Source: Otis tarda (Eukaryota > Chordata > Aves > Otidiformes > Otididae). Taken from it: DNA of 64,000 nt. Within the stretch, counting starts at the first letter, position 1, and each line of letters begins with the position of its first letter. Positions 53,581-64,000 of the stretch are shown here, in pieces. Under the pieces are notes generated by a model. The model did no database searches. It was given only the letters and a program-made list of their open reading frames with translations, and was not told where the DNA came from. Position numbers and translations under genes: made by a program. Where the stretch lies: contig CM048557.1 of NCBI GenBank assembly GCA_026413225.1, positions 64,284,987-64,348,986 of the forward strand, read 5' to 3'.

Positions 53581-56500
53581 CAAGAGGGATATCCAGATGG
53601 AATTTACCAAAATCTCGCCCAGTAGCTCCTTCTGAGTTTAGCTAAGTCCCCAAAATAGTTCAATTAAAAATATGAAATATCCCTTCCTAGCAACGACAGT
53701 GACTATTTTGGGCCAAATCTACCTGGGCATTAGCAGAGTTTGTGCCTTGAACCACCCTGTCAAATCTATCATTGAGATGAAGAGACCAACCCAAACAGCA
53801 AGTCCAATGCCTGCTTCACTGTGTTAATACCTTACTCCTCCAGATCTTGTCTGCTGTCATCCTTTCACATGTATGTTCAAAGCTGCCTTGCGTAGGAAAG
53901 CAGTACGTTTACAGACATCTATTGTACAGCCTTCCATAATAGTCTCCTGCACTCACCACCTCACAGGCAGGAAAAGCAAAAGTGGGTTGACTAAAAGCAC
54001 ATGCAATGGACAGATCTGTATTTAACTCCATTTACGCACATTCATTTCCACTGTGTTAAATAGCGAGCACTACTGGCCTTCTCCGTACCAGCGTTCGTCA
54101 TTACTCAGTATACAGAGAGATGCTACCACCAGTGACTGGGCTAGAAAAGCTCTAGGTGATCCCAAAGTGGTTCAACAGGAGCCAATAGGGCTGCACGGCT
54201 GCTTCTGCTGGCACTTTCAAACCCAGCTTCTGCATACCAAGAAGAAAATAATACCATGAGTTTCCTAGAAAAATGACGTCTTAGTCCAAAAATATAAATA
54301 CCATGAGGACGTGAGATAAATAACACAACCGGTTCCCTCTCTGCAAGGGTTTCAAAGGAAACAGTTTGCTCACTGACCAGCATCTGATCCCATTAGTGAT
54401 TCTGGAGCACAATGCTGTTTGATTTATTTACCAAAGCTGATATTTTCAACGGCGTTTAAAGGAAACATGGTCATCTTGTTGGGGAGGGAGACAAAGAGGT
54501 GCGGCACAAAAAGTTATCGTCTAGAATGGCCTTTTCAAAAAGTTGAAGTTCCATGAAATAAGTCCCCAAAAGCTTTTATTGAAACAGTTGCACACTTCCC
54601 TACCCAACACCTAGCCAGGAGCACCAAACACACCGGTGCAGAGGGTTTGCACGTGTAACCCTCTACAAGCAAAGCAGAAACCTTTATCCGTGGAGCACTT
54701 GCCTGTGGTTTCAACCTGGCAGCCCTTCCTTGCTTGCTGCTCTGTCTTTTCAGGAGAGAGCATATACTTACACGGTGGGGGCAGGGGGGGGAACACTTTA
54801 AATATCACACCGTAGCCTGGAAAAGATAAAGAACAATTTTCCATCCCAGGTAGTTTCTAACTGGCACATGAGGTGGCAAACACATTTCCACAAGACTTCT
54901 TTGTGAAGAAGAAACACATGCCACACCAGCCGCTCTGCCCACCTTGGCTGGCGCTTGGTCCTTGCCCTGGAGCCCCATTCCTCTTTTCAGCTGCAGGGAA
55001 CTTCCCCAACAGAGCTGCAGCTGCTAAAATTAGCATGGGACGAATTCTACTCCATTCTGAACAATTTGCTGCCCTCTGTAGTCCAAGCAGAGCTTTAGTC
55101 AATCCATGGCAGGAACATTACTGCTTTCGACTGAATCCCTCCACCAGCCCTTAGAAGTTCGGGCCCAAGACAGCGAAAGAAAAAGGCAGCGATGACAGGG
55201 CCAACCGGGTAAGCAACAAAGTCACCCTGCCAAGTGCGTGTCGTCACTGGGGAGGGCATCCCAAGCATTCCCCATCACCAGGGAAGTGCTCCCCAAGAGT
55301 CAATCATCAAACTTCACAGGAGCCACCCTGCAGTTATCAAGGGTGCAAACATGGCTTGGGGCAACATCCCTGAGCCTGGCTTGCTGCTCATGTTTCTAGC
55401 CACTCTGCTGTGTCTGTAAGCTATAGGAGTTCAAAGCTTTAACAGAAATCTGCAAAGTCTGTATAAAGCTGAAGAAAAAAAAAACCCAAAACACACCAGC
55501 CTGAGCAGAGACCCCTAGAGAGGCACAACTCTTTAGTATATTTTAACACATCTGCGGATATGACATTTCCTTTGTCAAGCTCGAGCAGCTCACCTGCCAC
55601 ATTTCTCTCTGGTGAATTAACCAGAAGAAAGGGAGCTCAGACCATCGGCCAGGCTCTGCGGACACCTGCCGAGCCCACAGGAGCCAAAGATGGCTGAGGT
55701 TTGGAGACCAGAGGGGCTGAGCCGCAGGTCCTGCCGGCCAGGACGGGCACGACATGAAAATAAATGGCTGGGAATACGTTCAGGAGATCAAAGACCTCTT
55801 TCCTCCAATGGCACATGGCCCCAGTACTCAGATTATTCATGAAAGAGGGAAAAAAACTCAAAACACACTAAGCTCCTATTTTCACAGCCCCACTATCCTG
55901 AAGCAATTTTCCTCGTCTCGTCCCAACCCACCGCCTTTATTAAAACCAACCACAAAGCTTCCAACAGGGAAAAAAGTTCTTTCACGGCAAACTGATGAAG
56001 TTTAAAGCCAGGTTTTTCCCCAAAGGAAACAGTTTCTGCTTTCCAGCATTCCCCCGTTAGGTTGGCACAACACATTTCTGCAGGTGGCAGGTGCTCTGGG
56101 TTTCACGTAACCTAAATAAAGCCTGCAGGTATATGCAGCCCTCCAGTGGTGAACAGAACGACACACAGCTATGCATTTTTTCTGTTTGTCGATAAGAGAT
56201 AGAGCTATCATCATGTGCAACGATGCTGCTGCTTCTCTCTCGTGATAACATTTGGAGGTGCCAACGCACAGAAGATGCTAAATCCAGTCCCAGCTCCAAG
56301 TAGGTGTACGGACTCCATCCTGCAAGGACCATGGCTCAGGGACTGAGGACAGACAGCAGAAAGCTGAGTCAGGTGAAGCTTTCAGAGGAGCAAGGCTTCT
56401 CCATGCATAACCTCATCTGACCTCACACAATGTCCTTCTGCCACAGCAGAGCAGGGCACCCTTTCATCCTAATTCAGGCCCAATCCTCCCTCTTCAGTCT

Positions 56501-57255
56501 CCTGGCACCCAGGTAACGGCCCAGCCACCAAGCTCAGGCTGCACACTGCCTTTGGGCTACCTCATGCTCAGTCCCAATCCCTAGAAGACATCACTGTCAT
56601 TTCACCATGATTGCGGTGAGTCTTTCAGCTGTCTTGACCTGGGAGATCTTGGTCATCCAGGGCATTTCCCCTGCTGCACAGACTAATTCTTACAGCGCAG
56701 GGATCATTTGCTGCTGCCTCAGCTCCTTCAAGAAGTGAAAGGAGGAGGGGCAGGACACAGGCCCAGCATAGACAACTTAATTGTGACTCTGAGCAGCACT
56801 GATGTGAGCAACTGGGCAGACCCTGGGTCACGTTCCCATCCACCCTTTTGACACCAGATCATGAGGAGGGTCTCTTGTGAATAACCCAGAGCAGCTCCTT
56901 GCATTTTGTTATGCTCACATTAGACCTCTGCAGCACTCAGTAACTGACACAAAGCATACATCTTCTTAAGGGAGCAGAGGAGAAGGGGTTTACACCAAAC
57001 TAGGAAGATTTGGATACAGTCCGGGTCCAACTGCTAAGGAAAAACTCAAAATGATGTTGCAAAACAGGTCAGGAGGGAGTCTTGGTCTAGGGTGGCCTGT
57101 CCATGGAAAACAAGATCCTTCGAGGCCCAACCCAGCCAGCACCTATCACTGCACCCACACCTGAGCTCACCCCAACAGCTCTCCCAGCCCAGGTTTACAC
57201 ACGGCTCCAGTACAGCAGTTTTCCGGTGATCCTTCAATGTAGCAGTGCCATCTTC
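53581..57255. other. Unique non-coding DNA
   Basis: No gene or mobile element is recognised. Frames stay below about 95 codons. A G-rich stretch lies at about 54775-54792 and a short A-run near 55471-55480. GC content rises towards the right side, approaching the inverted repeat at 57256. Confidence 0.5.
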
Positions 57256-57476
57256 AGGCAAAAAGCCTGCCCTGCACTCGTCTGCTGGGGACAGGGACCT
57301 GCCAGAGTGGGGACGAGGCGTGCTGCAGGCCGGGCTCCAGGGCCCACAGTATGAGTATTTAACTTACTATTTCCTCATGTTAGCTAAAGCTTGCCCTCAT
57401 TTCCCAGCCCATCCCCAGCCTTGAGAACTGCAAGTGCCTGTCCCCAGCAGACGAGTGCAGGGCAGGCTTTTTGCCT
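57256..57476. repeat. Perfect 40-bp inverted repeat with 141-bp spacer
   Basis: The left arm is 57256-57295 and the right arm 57437-57476. All 40 positions are exact reverse complements, beginning AGGCAAAAAGCCTGCC on the left arm and ending GGCAGGCTTTTTGCCT on the right. The spacer is 57296-57436. The match breaks sharply outside the arms, with scattered further matches on the loop side. The flanks CCATCTTC and TTTTTTTAAC show no target-site duplication, so a TIR transposon is not supported. Perfect arms in otherwise diverged DNA point to a recent templated event. Confidence 0.97.
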
Positions 57477-57858
57477 TTTTTTAACCTCCTGGTTCAAATG
57501 CCCACAAAATACTTTCCATTCCCAGGAGGTTTTATTCTGTAGCCCATGTATCTGAATGGCAATGAAATTTGGGCTTTGGTTCTCCTCCGGAGCAAACATG
57601 TCTTCACCTCAGCTATCTTCATATGGACCTGTGCCCTCCAAGGGCACTGAGATGTCCATCAGCCTTAGACACAAAACTTTCCAGAAAAATAGCTATTTCA
57701 AATAATGCTGTAAGCAAGGGGCCCATCTCATCAGGATCATCAGTAACGGTGTTTTGATTCCATGATGCAAAGGCTGCAGATATGGGGGTTATCACCCTCT
57801 AGACCTGGCCCTGCAGGACTTGGATTAACACATGCTGCTGCAATGCAGGTCGTGTAAG

Positions 57859-58188
57859 TCATAGAATCATAGAACCATAGAATGGTTTGGGTTAAAGGTC
57901 ACCCAAACCAACCCCCTGGAAGGAGCAGGGACATCTCCAACCAGATCAGGTTGCTCAAAGCCCTGTCCAACCTGGCCTTGAATGTTTCCAGGGATGGGGC
58001 ATCCACCACCTCTCTGAGCAACCCGTGCCAGTGTTCCACCACCTTCATTGTGAAAATTTTTTTCCTGATGTCTAACCTAAATCTACCTCCCTCTATTTTA
58101 AAACCATTACCCTTCATTCTGTCACAACAGCCCTGCTGAAGGGTTTCTCCCCATCTGTCTTATAACCCCATTTAAGTACTGGAAGACC
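57859..58188 (-). mobile_element. 5'-truncated CR1 LINE
   Basis: The 3' end at 57859-57882 has three octamer units on the plus strand (TCATAGAA, TCATAGAA, CCATAGAA). Diverged 3' UTR words follow, then the ORF2 end on the minus strand. The frame from 58117 to 57899 still reads [20 protein letters not shown] and DAPSLETFKARLDRALSNLI. Upstream of it a frameshift and a stop disturb the segment near VFQYLNGVI (about 58118-58188). It is more diverged than the copy at 3211-4118, so it is an insertion of intermediate age. It is not capable of movement. Confidence 0.95.
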
Positions 58189-58213
58189 TTATGGCACTGG
58201 AAGTCCCTATGGC
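58178..58213. repeat. 18-bp tandem duplication across the CR1 5' junction
   Basis: ACTGGAAGACCTTATGGC (58178-58195) is followed at once by ACTGGAAGTCCCTATGGC (58196-58213) and then ACTG. The two units differ at two positions. The first unit includes the last CR1-derived bases (TACTGGAAGACC), so the duplication straddles the truncated end of the element. Confidence 0.85.
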
Positions 58214-60675
58214 ACTGCTATGGTGGGCCCATTCACACAGTCCAGCCCTGTGGCTCCGTGCACCTACCAAATCCCAAGGTTTCCCTGGTTGACACCATCT
58301 CGAGCTGCAAACCCTGCCTGCACTGCAGAGCTCTGGGAGACACCCTGTCTTCCTGGGGCACAGTGCACCCAACCTTTGGGAAAGCTGTCTGGATATGGGA
58401 CTGGTGATCCCCACTGCGTATGGGGACATGCTGCAAAACTCCCATGGCTCCTCTCAGCATCCCAGTGAGAGGTGGGGGCTCTCCAGATGCCCAGACCGTG
58501 CTGCAAGCACTGGGCATTCGCCTTGTAGGGCACCATAGGGGATGGTGTAATGGGGTGATCTCAGCACAACTGAAATGTGCATGGTCCTGAGCCTCAAAGG
58601 ATCTTGTGGGAGAGTGATAACAGCTCCCTCCCATGAACAGAAGATCCTGGCACCTTACGGGGAGAAAGACCTTTACCTTCCCAACCAACCTTCCTCTTCC
58701 CTGATGGCCGATGTTACACACAGCCCTTCATGCTGCAAAATGACAACAATTTCCACTAAGCACTTTGTTTCAGGAAAAGTTGCCTTCCACCAGTAAGGGC
58801 TACAATTTGGCACCATTCAGCCCAGCTGGGGATAATTTCCCATCAGCTCGCCAGCCACAGTTCAGCAGCACATTGGCCTGCGGGCAGCAAGGCGGTGTGG
58901 GCTGTCCTGCTGTGCCGGAAAAGCCAGGAGGTTGCACATCTCCGCAGCACGCTTCAGCCAGGAGCTCAAAGAATCGCCTAGTTTGGAGAACAGCAGTGCT
59001 TATCTTAGGGCCTGAGTTAATTAAACCCTGAAATGCACAGAGTGTGGGATGTAATGGTGAATTACAGCTTTTATCTGGATTCCCTGGGTCCTGCGCTGGC
59101 TGCTCCACGTGACTGGGCTCGCAGTGCCGATGTAGGGCAGCTCAGCAGCTGCTTCCATTCAAACTGGTTGCAAATGGCCATAAAGGGCAAAAAAAAAAAA
59201 AAATAACTGAGAGCAAAGCAAGCCCACGGTGGTCTGGCCACAGTGCATTCACCACCTCCTTTAGCAGCAGAGGAATTGGCACAGAGGACCCAACCTTCCG
59301 TCTGCGGCAGAATTTGCCTTCTGAAAGGGTGATTCCCACAGCCTTGAAAATATCCATGGTGAGAAAGTATTTGCATGGTTTGGCCATCATAGTGCGGCTG
59401 CACCAGAAGGTGGGGAGCTGCTACACTGGTTTTTGTTTCTGCACTAAAGCAGTTTTCTCCAAGACTGAACCAAGCTCAAGGCTCAGCATCTCCTACCAGT
59501 GTGGTGTATCCTCTGAGGCAGCAGCTCCCACCCAGCATCTAGGAAGAATTTTGGCCATCTGAGTACATCTCTCTGTGGTAGGGATACACCACCTCAGAGA
59601 CCCTTGGTCATTCACACGTAATATTGAGAGCAAACAGGACAAACAGACACGGCGGCCTACCTCTTTTAAGTAGCCCATTCCTTTAAGTCATGCACATATC
59701 CATGCCCAGGTCCAGGTATTGCTTTTTGGTTAAAGACAGGAGAGGTTCAGAGATGGATAAGGCTGTGGCTGATAAAGAATGTCTCAGAATTTGGGTGGTG
59801 GCTGTTTTATCCTGGTAACATCACATTCAAACAAGGTTTGCAGGGGACTCGGGGTCGGTGGTTTCAGAGCCATCCTCAGGCTGACCACATGCAGCTGCTC
59901 TCTCCTAAATCAGTCATCAGGTGACTGATTTACCGCTGTGCCTATGGCAGCTGGTTGCAATGCTCAGGTCTTAAAAAAACCTGGGCCTGCAGCCCCAGGT
60001 GGTACCTGAGCCCTGTGGGGGGGGTGGGTACCAAAGGACCTGGTCCCAGAAGGTGTTTCAAGAGGTTCCTGCGTGGAGGAGGAAGTTCATCCTTTTATAA
60101 ATATTTCTCCTTTTCAATATCCCTTAAATATTTCAGGCTTATATTTCAGTTTCTTCAGAGAAAACAGTCCTAAAAAAAAAAAAAGCCCTGAGGATGAGGG
60201 AGAGGGTGATCTTTCCATTATAATCAGGATTTTTAGTAAAAATTTCAGGATTTTTTTGTAAAAATTTTACCAAACTGCTCCAATAGCCACCTTTTTTATC
60301 TTTGAGCCTTCTGCAGCATCTGGAAGGTGCCCTGCAGCTCATAATTAGAAAAACTATTCCTTGTAGATTTTCAAATAAAGTAAATAAATAAGGAGATGGA
60401 GAATGGTCTTGCAAGCCCATAGGCAAGCTGGGATGCAAATGATGGGATCTGGGCAGGACGAGTGAATGCCAGGGTTTGCACAGCATCCAGAGGATTCACA
60501 CCAGCTCTGCACATCAGACATGTCAGATGGGTCCAGGTTCGCACACGCAGGATCCAGGTGCTTCAAAGAATCTGTCAGCTTAAGATTTTTCAGGGGATTG
60601 ATGGTGTTAGAAACCTTTCTTTGGTAACTCTACATGTTAACCTGTTAACCAATCAGCATATACTCAATGAGAGTC
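58214..60675. other. Unique non-coding DNA with hairpins and A-runs
   Basis: No exon or mobile element is recognised. A minus-strand frame of 162 codons (58233-58721) overlaps others and has no family resemblance. Positions 58960-59080 read like a conserved non-coding block (GAGTTAATTAAACC and GGTGAATTACAGC). A15 lies at 59189-59203 and A13 at 60172-60184. ACCTGGG and CCCAGGT form a 7-bp hairpin at 59979-60000. Confidence 0.5.
59906..59932. repeat. Perfect inverted repeat, 11-bp arms, 5-bp spacer
   Basis: TAAATCAGTCA (59906-59916) and TGACTGATTTA (59922-59932) are exact reverse complements around TCAGG. Each arm carries a TGACTGA-type half-site resembling AP-1/MAF recognition words. It could be a binding dyad or a small hairpin. 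Confidence 0.95.
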
Positions 60676-60699
60676 CATCTGGTTCAATAGAAATAGAGC

Positions 60700-60705
60700 T
60701 TTATT
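60700..60705 (-). terminator. Candidate polyadenylation signal AATAAA
   Basis: On the minus strand TTATTAATAAAGC carries the canonical hexamer. Cleavage would be expected 10-30 bases further, at about 60670-60690. A moderately U/G-containing stretch follows (GATTGGTTAACAGGTTAAC at about 60655-60637). Confidence 0.4.
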
Positions 60706-62106
60706 AATAACATGCACATCATATGTATATTTAAAATACATATACATTTTTCTACTATTCACTTTAGAAAACAATTTCATAAAAACCTTTAATCAGGTCC
60801 CAAGTAATTTTAAACATTAAAAAGCCATTTTTTATTATAGAACAAGTAGGTATTCTTCCAATTAAGTGGTGTATAACCACCATGTATTTAACATAATGCA
60901 GGCTCATGCATTTCCATTGAAATAGGTGTTCCCTTTTCCGCTTTGTTAATTGTGTCAAATATATGATGGTATACTTGACAACACCTGCCACAGTTATTAT
61001 ACGCAATTGTGGTTCCCTGCTGAGCACGCGCTGTACAGATGGCATTTAAAAGCTGGAGACAAATTTTTTACAACTTTCTGAGTTCCCATGGAGGGCACCT
61101 GGCATGGTAGGTAACCCAGGACTCAGGTCCAATAGAAACCAGAAAAACAGAATTTCATGAACGGCGAAAAGGAAAGCAATCTAAAAAAGAAGAGAAGAGT
61201 GCGTTGCCATATCCCCTCTGTTTTCATTGCAAACTGAGGTCAGGGTCGTGTTTCCCAAGGCCCTGCGGAGTTCTGAACGGGATCCATACAGAGTGCACAG
61301 AGAAATCAGCTACACACAGTTTGCAGAGTTACAAAACGTACACAAAGGTTCGTATGAGGATGGGACCTTAAGGCACGATAGTCCATATACTCAACTTCAA
61401 CATTCATTGAAAACAAAAAGTTCAATTTACAGTGCAATATAAAAGTATTCAAGAACTCAAGCGGCAGCTCGATAATCACTTTCACTGGTAATTAGGCCAC
61501 TGGGGAGTACTTCTGCAGCACACAGCAGCCCCAGCCCCGCACACACTCGTGCGCGTGCTGAGTGTCAAGCACACAAGGAGCCTCTCTGGCTTCCTAGCAA
61601 AGAAGCGTAGACGATAAATGAAGCATTTACAGGATCAGGGCCCCACTATTTCGGGGTGTCTGCACCAAGTCGTACAGGCAGAGACGCATCCCCGCTGAGC
61701 CAGGTTGGCTGCCAGCATAGGCACTACTCTGGCCTTCAGCCATGACTCCAGAAAGTGACCCCACGGACGCACCAATGCACTCATGCCGTGCCTCCCACCG
61801 AGCCACCACCACCCGTCCTGCAGCCACGATCAGGCCCAGCATCTCCAGTCCGTCCGGGAAAAGCAGCACAAAGAAAACTTAACTCATTGAAACACTAATT
61901 ACAGTCAAACGAGTTGTCCTGCGCCAGTCATTTTCAAAATGATCGGCTATCATTGCCGAGTTTGTCCTTCTCACCCAGCTCGTCTATATTCCCTCTGATG
62001 ACTGTGCCATTGCCAAGACAACAGAGCCAAAGGGAAGGAAGGACTTTCTTTACATCCAGTACAAACATAGCCCATACGTGGGAGCTCCTACTGCAGTCAT
62101 AATAGA

Positions 62107-62126
62107 ATATATATATATATATATAT
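62107..62126. repeat. (AT)10 microsatellite
   Basis: Ten perfect AT units lie between AATAGA and CTATCA. This is a simple dinucleotide repeat, self-complementary and probably length-polymorphic. Confidence 0.95.
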
Positions 62127-63000
62127 CTATCACTGAAGGTTGACCACCTACAGACAGATTCACACGTCAGAAGCCAGAAGAACTGAACTGTAGCTACAAA
62201 CCCAAAAAAAAAGAAAAATCACTGTATGTAGCTGTATTAAAATGCTAGTATCTGGTCACTTCATAACTAAACGTTAAAATCAGTATATAATTCAAAAAGT
62301 GTCAAATGAAATATTTTGGGAGTAAGTTGCAATGCTATTGCACTTTTGTATTTCTTTATCACACCACAAACTATGGGTTTTACGCACTAAAGGAGAATAT
62401 TTCAGACCCACTTTTCAACAGCACAAATCACTGCACAAAGCAGAAGGCAGTAAAAACTTGAGCAAACTTAAAATATTTAGAATTGTGGACCTTTGATTCC
62501 ATTTCATATCAAAAAGTCAACCATAAATGAACACCTTCTTTTCTAGAAAGCAATAATAAATTTTAACAGCTCCTAGAGAAAAAAAACCAGACAATATTTT
62601 TTGTTCAAGAAAACAAAACATGAAAAAAAACATAAAATATTATCCTCTTTCACAGGTAGCCCAAGGAGTTTTCTTATCTGATCCAGATTTTTGTCTCTCT
62701 GTTCAGTTATCGTAACATCTTATCAGAGAAGTTTTCAATGGGCAAGAAACTATCTGCCCCTTCCAGCAACAAGATTCTTCAAAGATGAATCTGACAGCGG
62801 CAACGGGTTTCTTTCAGGCTTTAATCCTACTGAGCTTTTTCATTCCACTGAAACATTATTAATTTTATGCTAATTTTGGGGGTTTGGTTTGTTTTGTTTT
62901 TTTCTTGTTCAGGCCAGAACAATCCTCTGAATATAGTAGGTCAGTAAGAGAAAAAAAAAAAAATGCATTTTAGCATTTTGCATAGCTGCTAGATCATTAT

Positions 63001-64000
63001 GAATTCAGGCAAAAATGGACACAAATTTAAAAAAAAATATGCATAAATCAGATCACTTTGGAGAGGAAAATTACATAGTCTGGAAAATCAGAAGATGATA
63101 GTAATTTTCCTTTGCCACTTAGCAGTCTTCTAATGTCCCTGCCCCAGCGCTGGCACGAGATGTGCAGGAGCGTTCTGGGGTCACGGCCCCTCTCGCGGCA
63201 GCCGTTGCACCACTAGCCCACGCGCCATGCAGTAGATGGGTTTCGGTGCCAGGTTTTACTGGCAGTGTTAGGGCTGTTCCATGCCCCTGGTAATCAGCCT
63301 GGCCTTTCTCTGCCAGCCCCTGTGGAGATGGGCACGGCCACTTTTAGCTGTTTTTCTCAAACTATGCTAAACACCTGTTTAATCGCTCACGAGACTTGGA
63401 GCTGGTGCAAGCCCGGGGGCAGCAGGAATATAACCACACATAGCCAAGCAGCTCTGACACCAAACAACACCGATCGAGGGTTTAAAGACACCCTTTTGTA
63501 TAAGCAAATATGCCTTGTCTCAGAATAAAAACAAAAACTTGAACATTCATCACGACTAACAGCACCTCCCAAGCAGCGCTGCCCTGTTTTTTCCAGCCTT
63601 CCCACAACATTTGTGCTGTTTAGGTTCTCCAGTTAGCAGGTTATCCTTGTTTTGAATTAGGCTGCTCTTGCCTTTTTTTTTTTCTTCATTTAAAGAATAT
63701 CCGGCTTTCACTGTTCCTTTCTGTCTCCTAAACCTGTACTGGCTTCTAATTACTGATATGGGAGTTAACTTTTCTCTTCACACCTCCTGCTCTTGCCTTT
63801 TTCTTTTTTTTTTCCCCCTGCACTAACACGTGCCTGAGAGCTGTGATAACATGCGTAACACATGCAACTGGGATGCTCTAAGCAGGGTTACAGGAGGAAT
63901 CCTACATGGAGCACGTCCCTGGCAAAAAAAAATGTATTTGTTCATACTGTATAATGCTTCGGAAATAGCATCAGCCACATCTGCATGAGCAAAGCCTTTC
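63001..64000. other. Unique DNA at right edge with a small CpG-rich patch
   Basis: No exon is recognised. About 100 bp at 63140-63240 are CpG-rich for this window (AGCGCTGG, TCACGG, TCGCGGCAGCCG, CACGCGCC), too short to call a CpG island. CTGCTCTTGCCTTTTT occurs twice, at 63662-63677 and 63787-63802, each followed by more T. The stretch may continue the candidate 3' UTR or lie inside an intron. Confidence 0.4.

Larger units (their letters stand above)
60676..63000 (-). other. Candidate long 3' UTR of a minus-strand gene
   Basis: This block differs from the rest of the window. It is AU-rich, has no transposable element, and ends on its left with a good polyadenylation signal. Minus-strand words that would suit a regulated 3' UTR include GTGCAATA at 62343-62336, an 8-mer match for the miR-25/32/92 family. 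TTGCACTG at 61437-61430 would fit miR-130/301 or miR-148/152. No coding exon is recognised; a minus frame at 61627-61869 is open for 80 codons but resembles nothing. The coding part would lie right of the window. The gene is not identified, and a conserved intergenic block is the alternative. Confidence 0.35.

Noticed and set aside
57256..57476. MITE or other TIR transposon reading of the 40-bp inverted repeat
   Set aside because: No target-site duplication flanks the arms, and no second copy was noticed in the window.
57485..57510. tRNA T-arm-like GGTTCAAAT word
   Set aside because: No matching acceptor stem, D-arm or anticodon arm could be laid out around it.
58233..58721. 162-codon minus-strand frame next to the CR1 copy
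   Set aside because: It overlaps several other frames and resembles no family. It is not a CR1 frame either.
1..64000. Endogenous retrovirus, LTR, CRISPR array, tRNA/rRNA genes, bacterial or phage modules
   Set aside because: None of their sequence hallmarks was seen on either strand; the window reads as avian nuclear non-coding DNA.

Overview
The window looks like a stretch of a bird nuclear genome that is almost entirely non-coding. The best clue is four copies of the Chicken Repeat 1 (CR1) LINE that end in the avian tail motif (ATTCTATG)n. They lie at 3211-4118, 11971-12211, 17266-17408 and 57859-58188. Older, heavily decayed CR1-superfamily pieces lie at 2812-2960, 25640-25890, 48135-48280 and 53230-53580. 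The other DNA is AT-leaning single-copy sequence with many short A-runs. I see no bacterial gene structure, CRISPR array, tRNA or rRNA, and no LTR or endogenous retrovirus that I could recognise. I found no intact host protein-coding gene.

Layout from left to right. Positions 1-2811 are unique DNA. At 2812-4118 an old CR1 piece lies about 250 bp from a young, well-preserved CR1 copy that still has about 268 open codons of the reverse-transcriptase C-terminal region. Positions 4119-11970 are unique DNA with A-rich runs, followed by a short CR1 at 11971-12211. Positions 13058-15860 (minus strand) hold the one recognisable host-gene relic: a broken copy of the C-terminal part of an AHNAK-family giant scaffold protein (AHNAK/AHNAK2/periaxin-like). 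It is followed by two polyadenylation hexamers and an A9 run, so it may be a retrocopy. A short CR1 lies at 17266-17408.

Positions 17409-48134 are a long, repeat-poor desert. Only one ancient LINE piece stands out there, plus several AT-rich blocks full of homeodomain-like and dyad motifs that could be conserved enhancers (41481-41790 and 43080-43330 are the best). Positions 48135-58188 hold two more decayed LINE pieces, a perfect 40-bp inverted repeat around a 141-bp spacer at 57256-57476, and a mid-aged CR1. Positions 60676 to about 63000 look like a long 3' untranslated region on the minus strand, with AATAAA at 60700-60705. The coding part of that gene would lie beyond the right edge.

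There is no operon-like or pathway-level grouping here. The biology is genomic: LINE insertions of different ages, a dead AHNAK-family copy, possible long-range regulatory DNA, and one striking structural anomaly, the inverted repeat. All statements rest on reading the sequence and on recalled family features. No database search was run.
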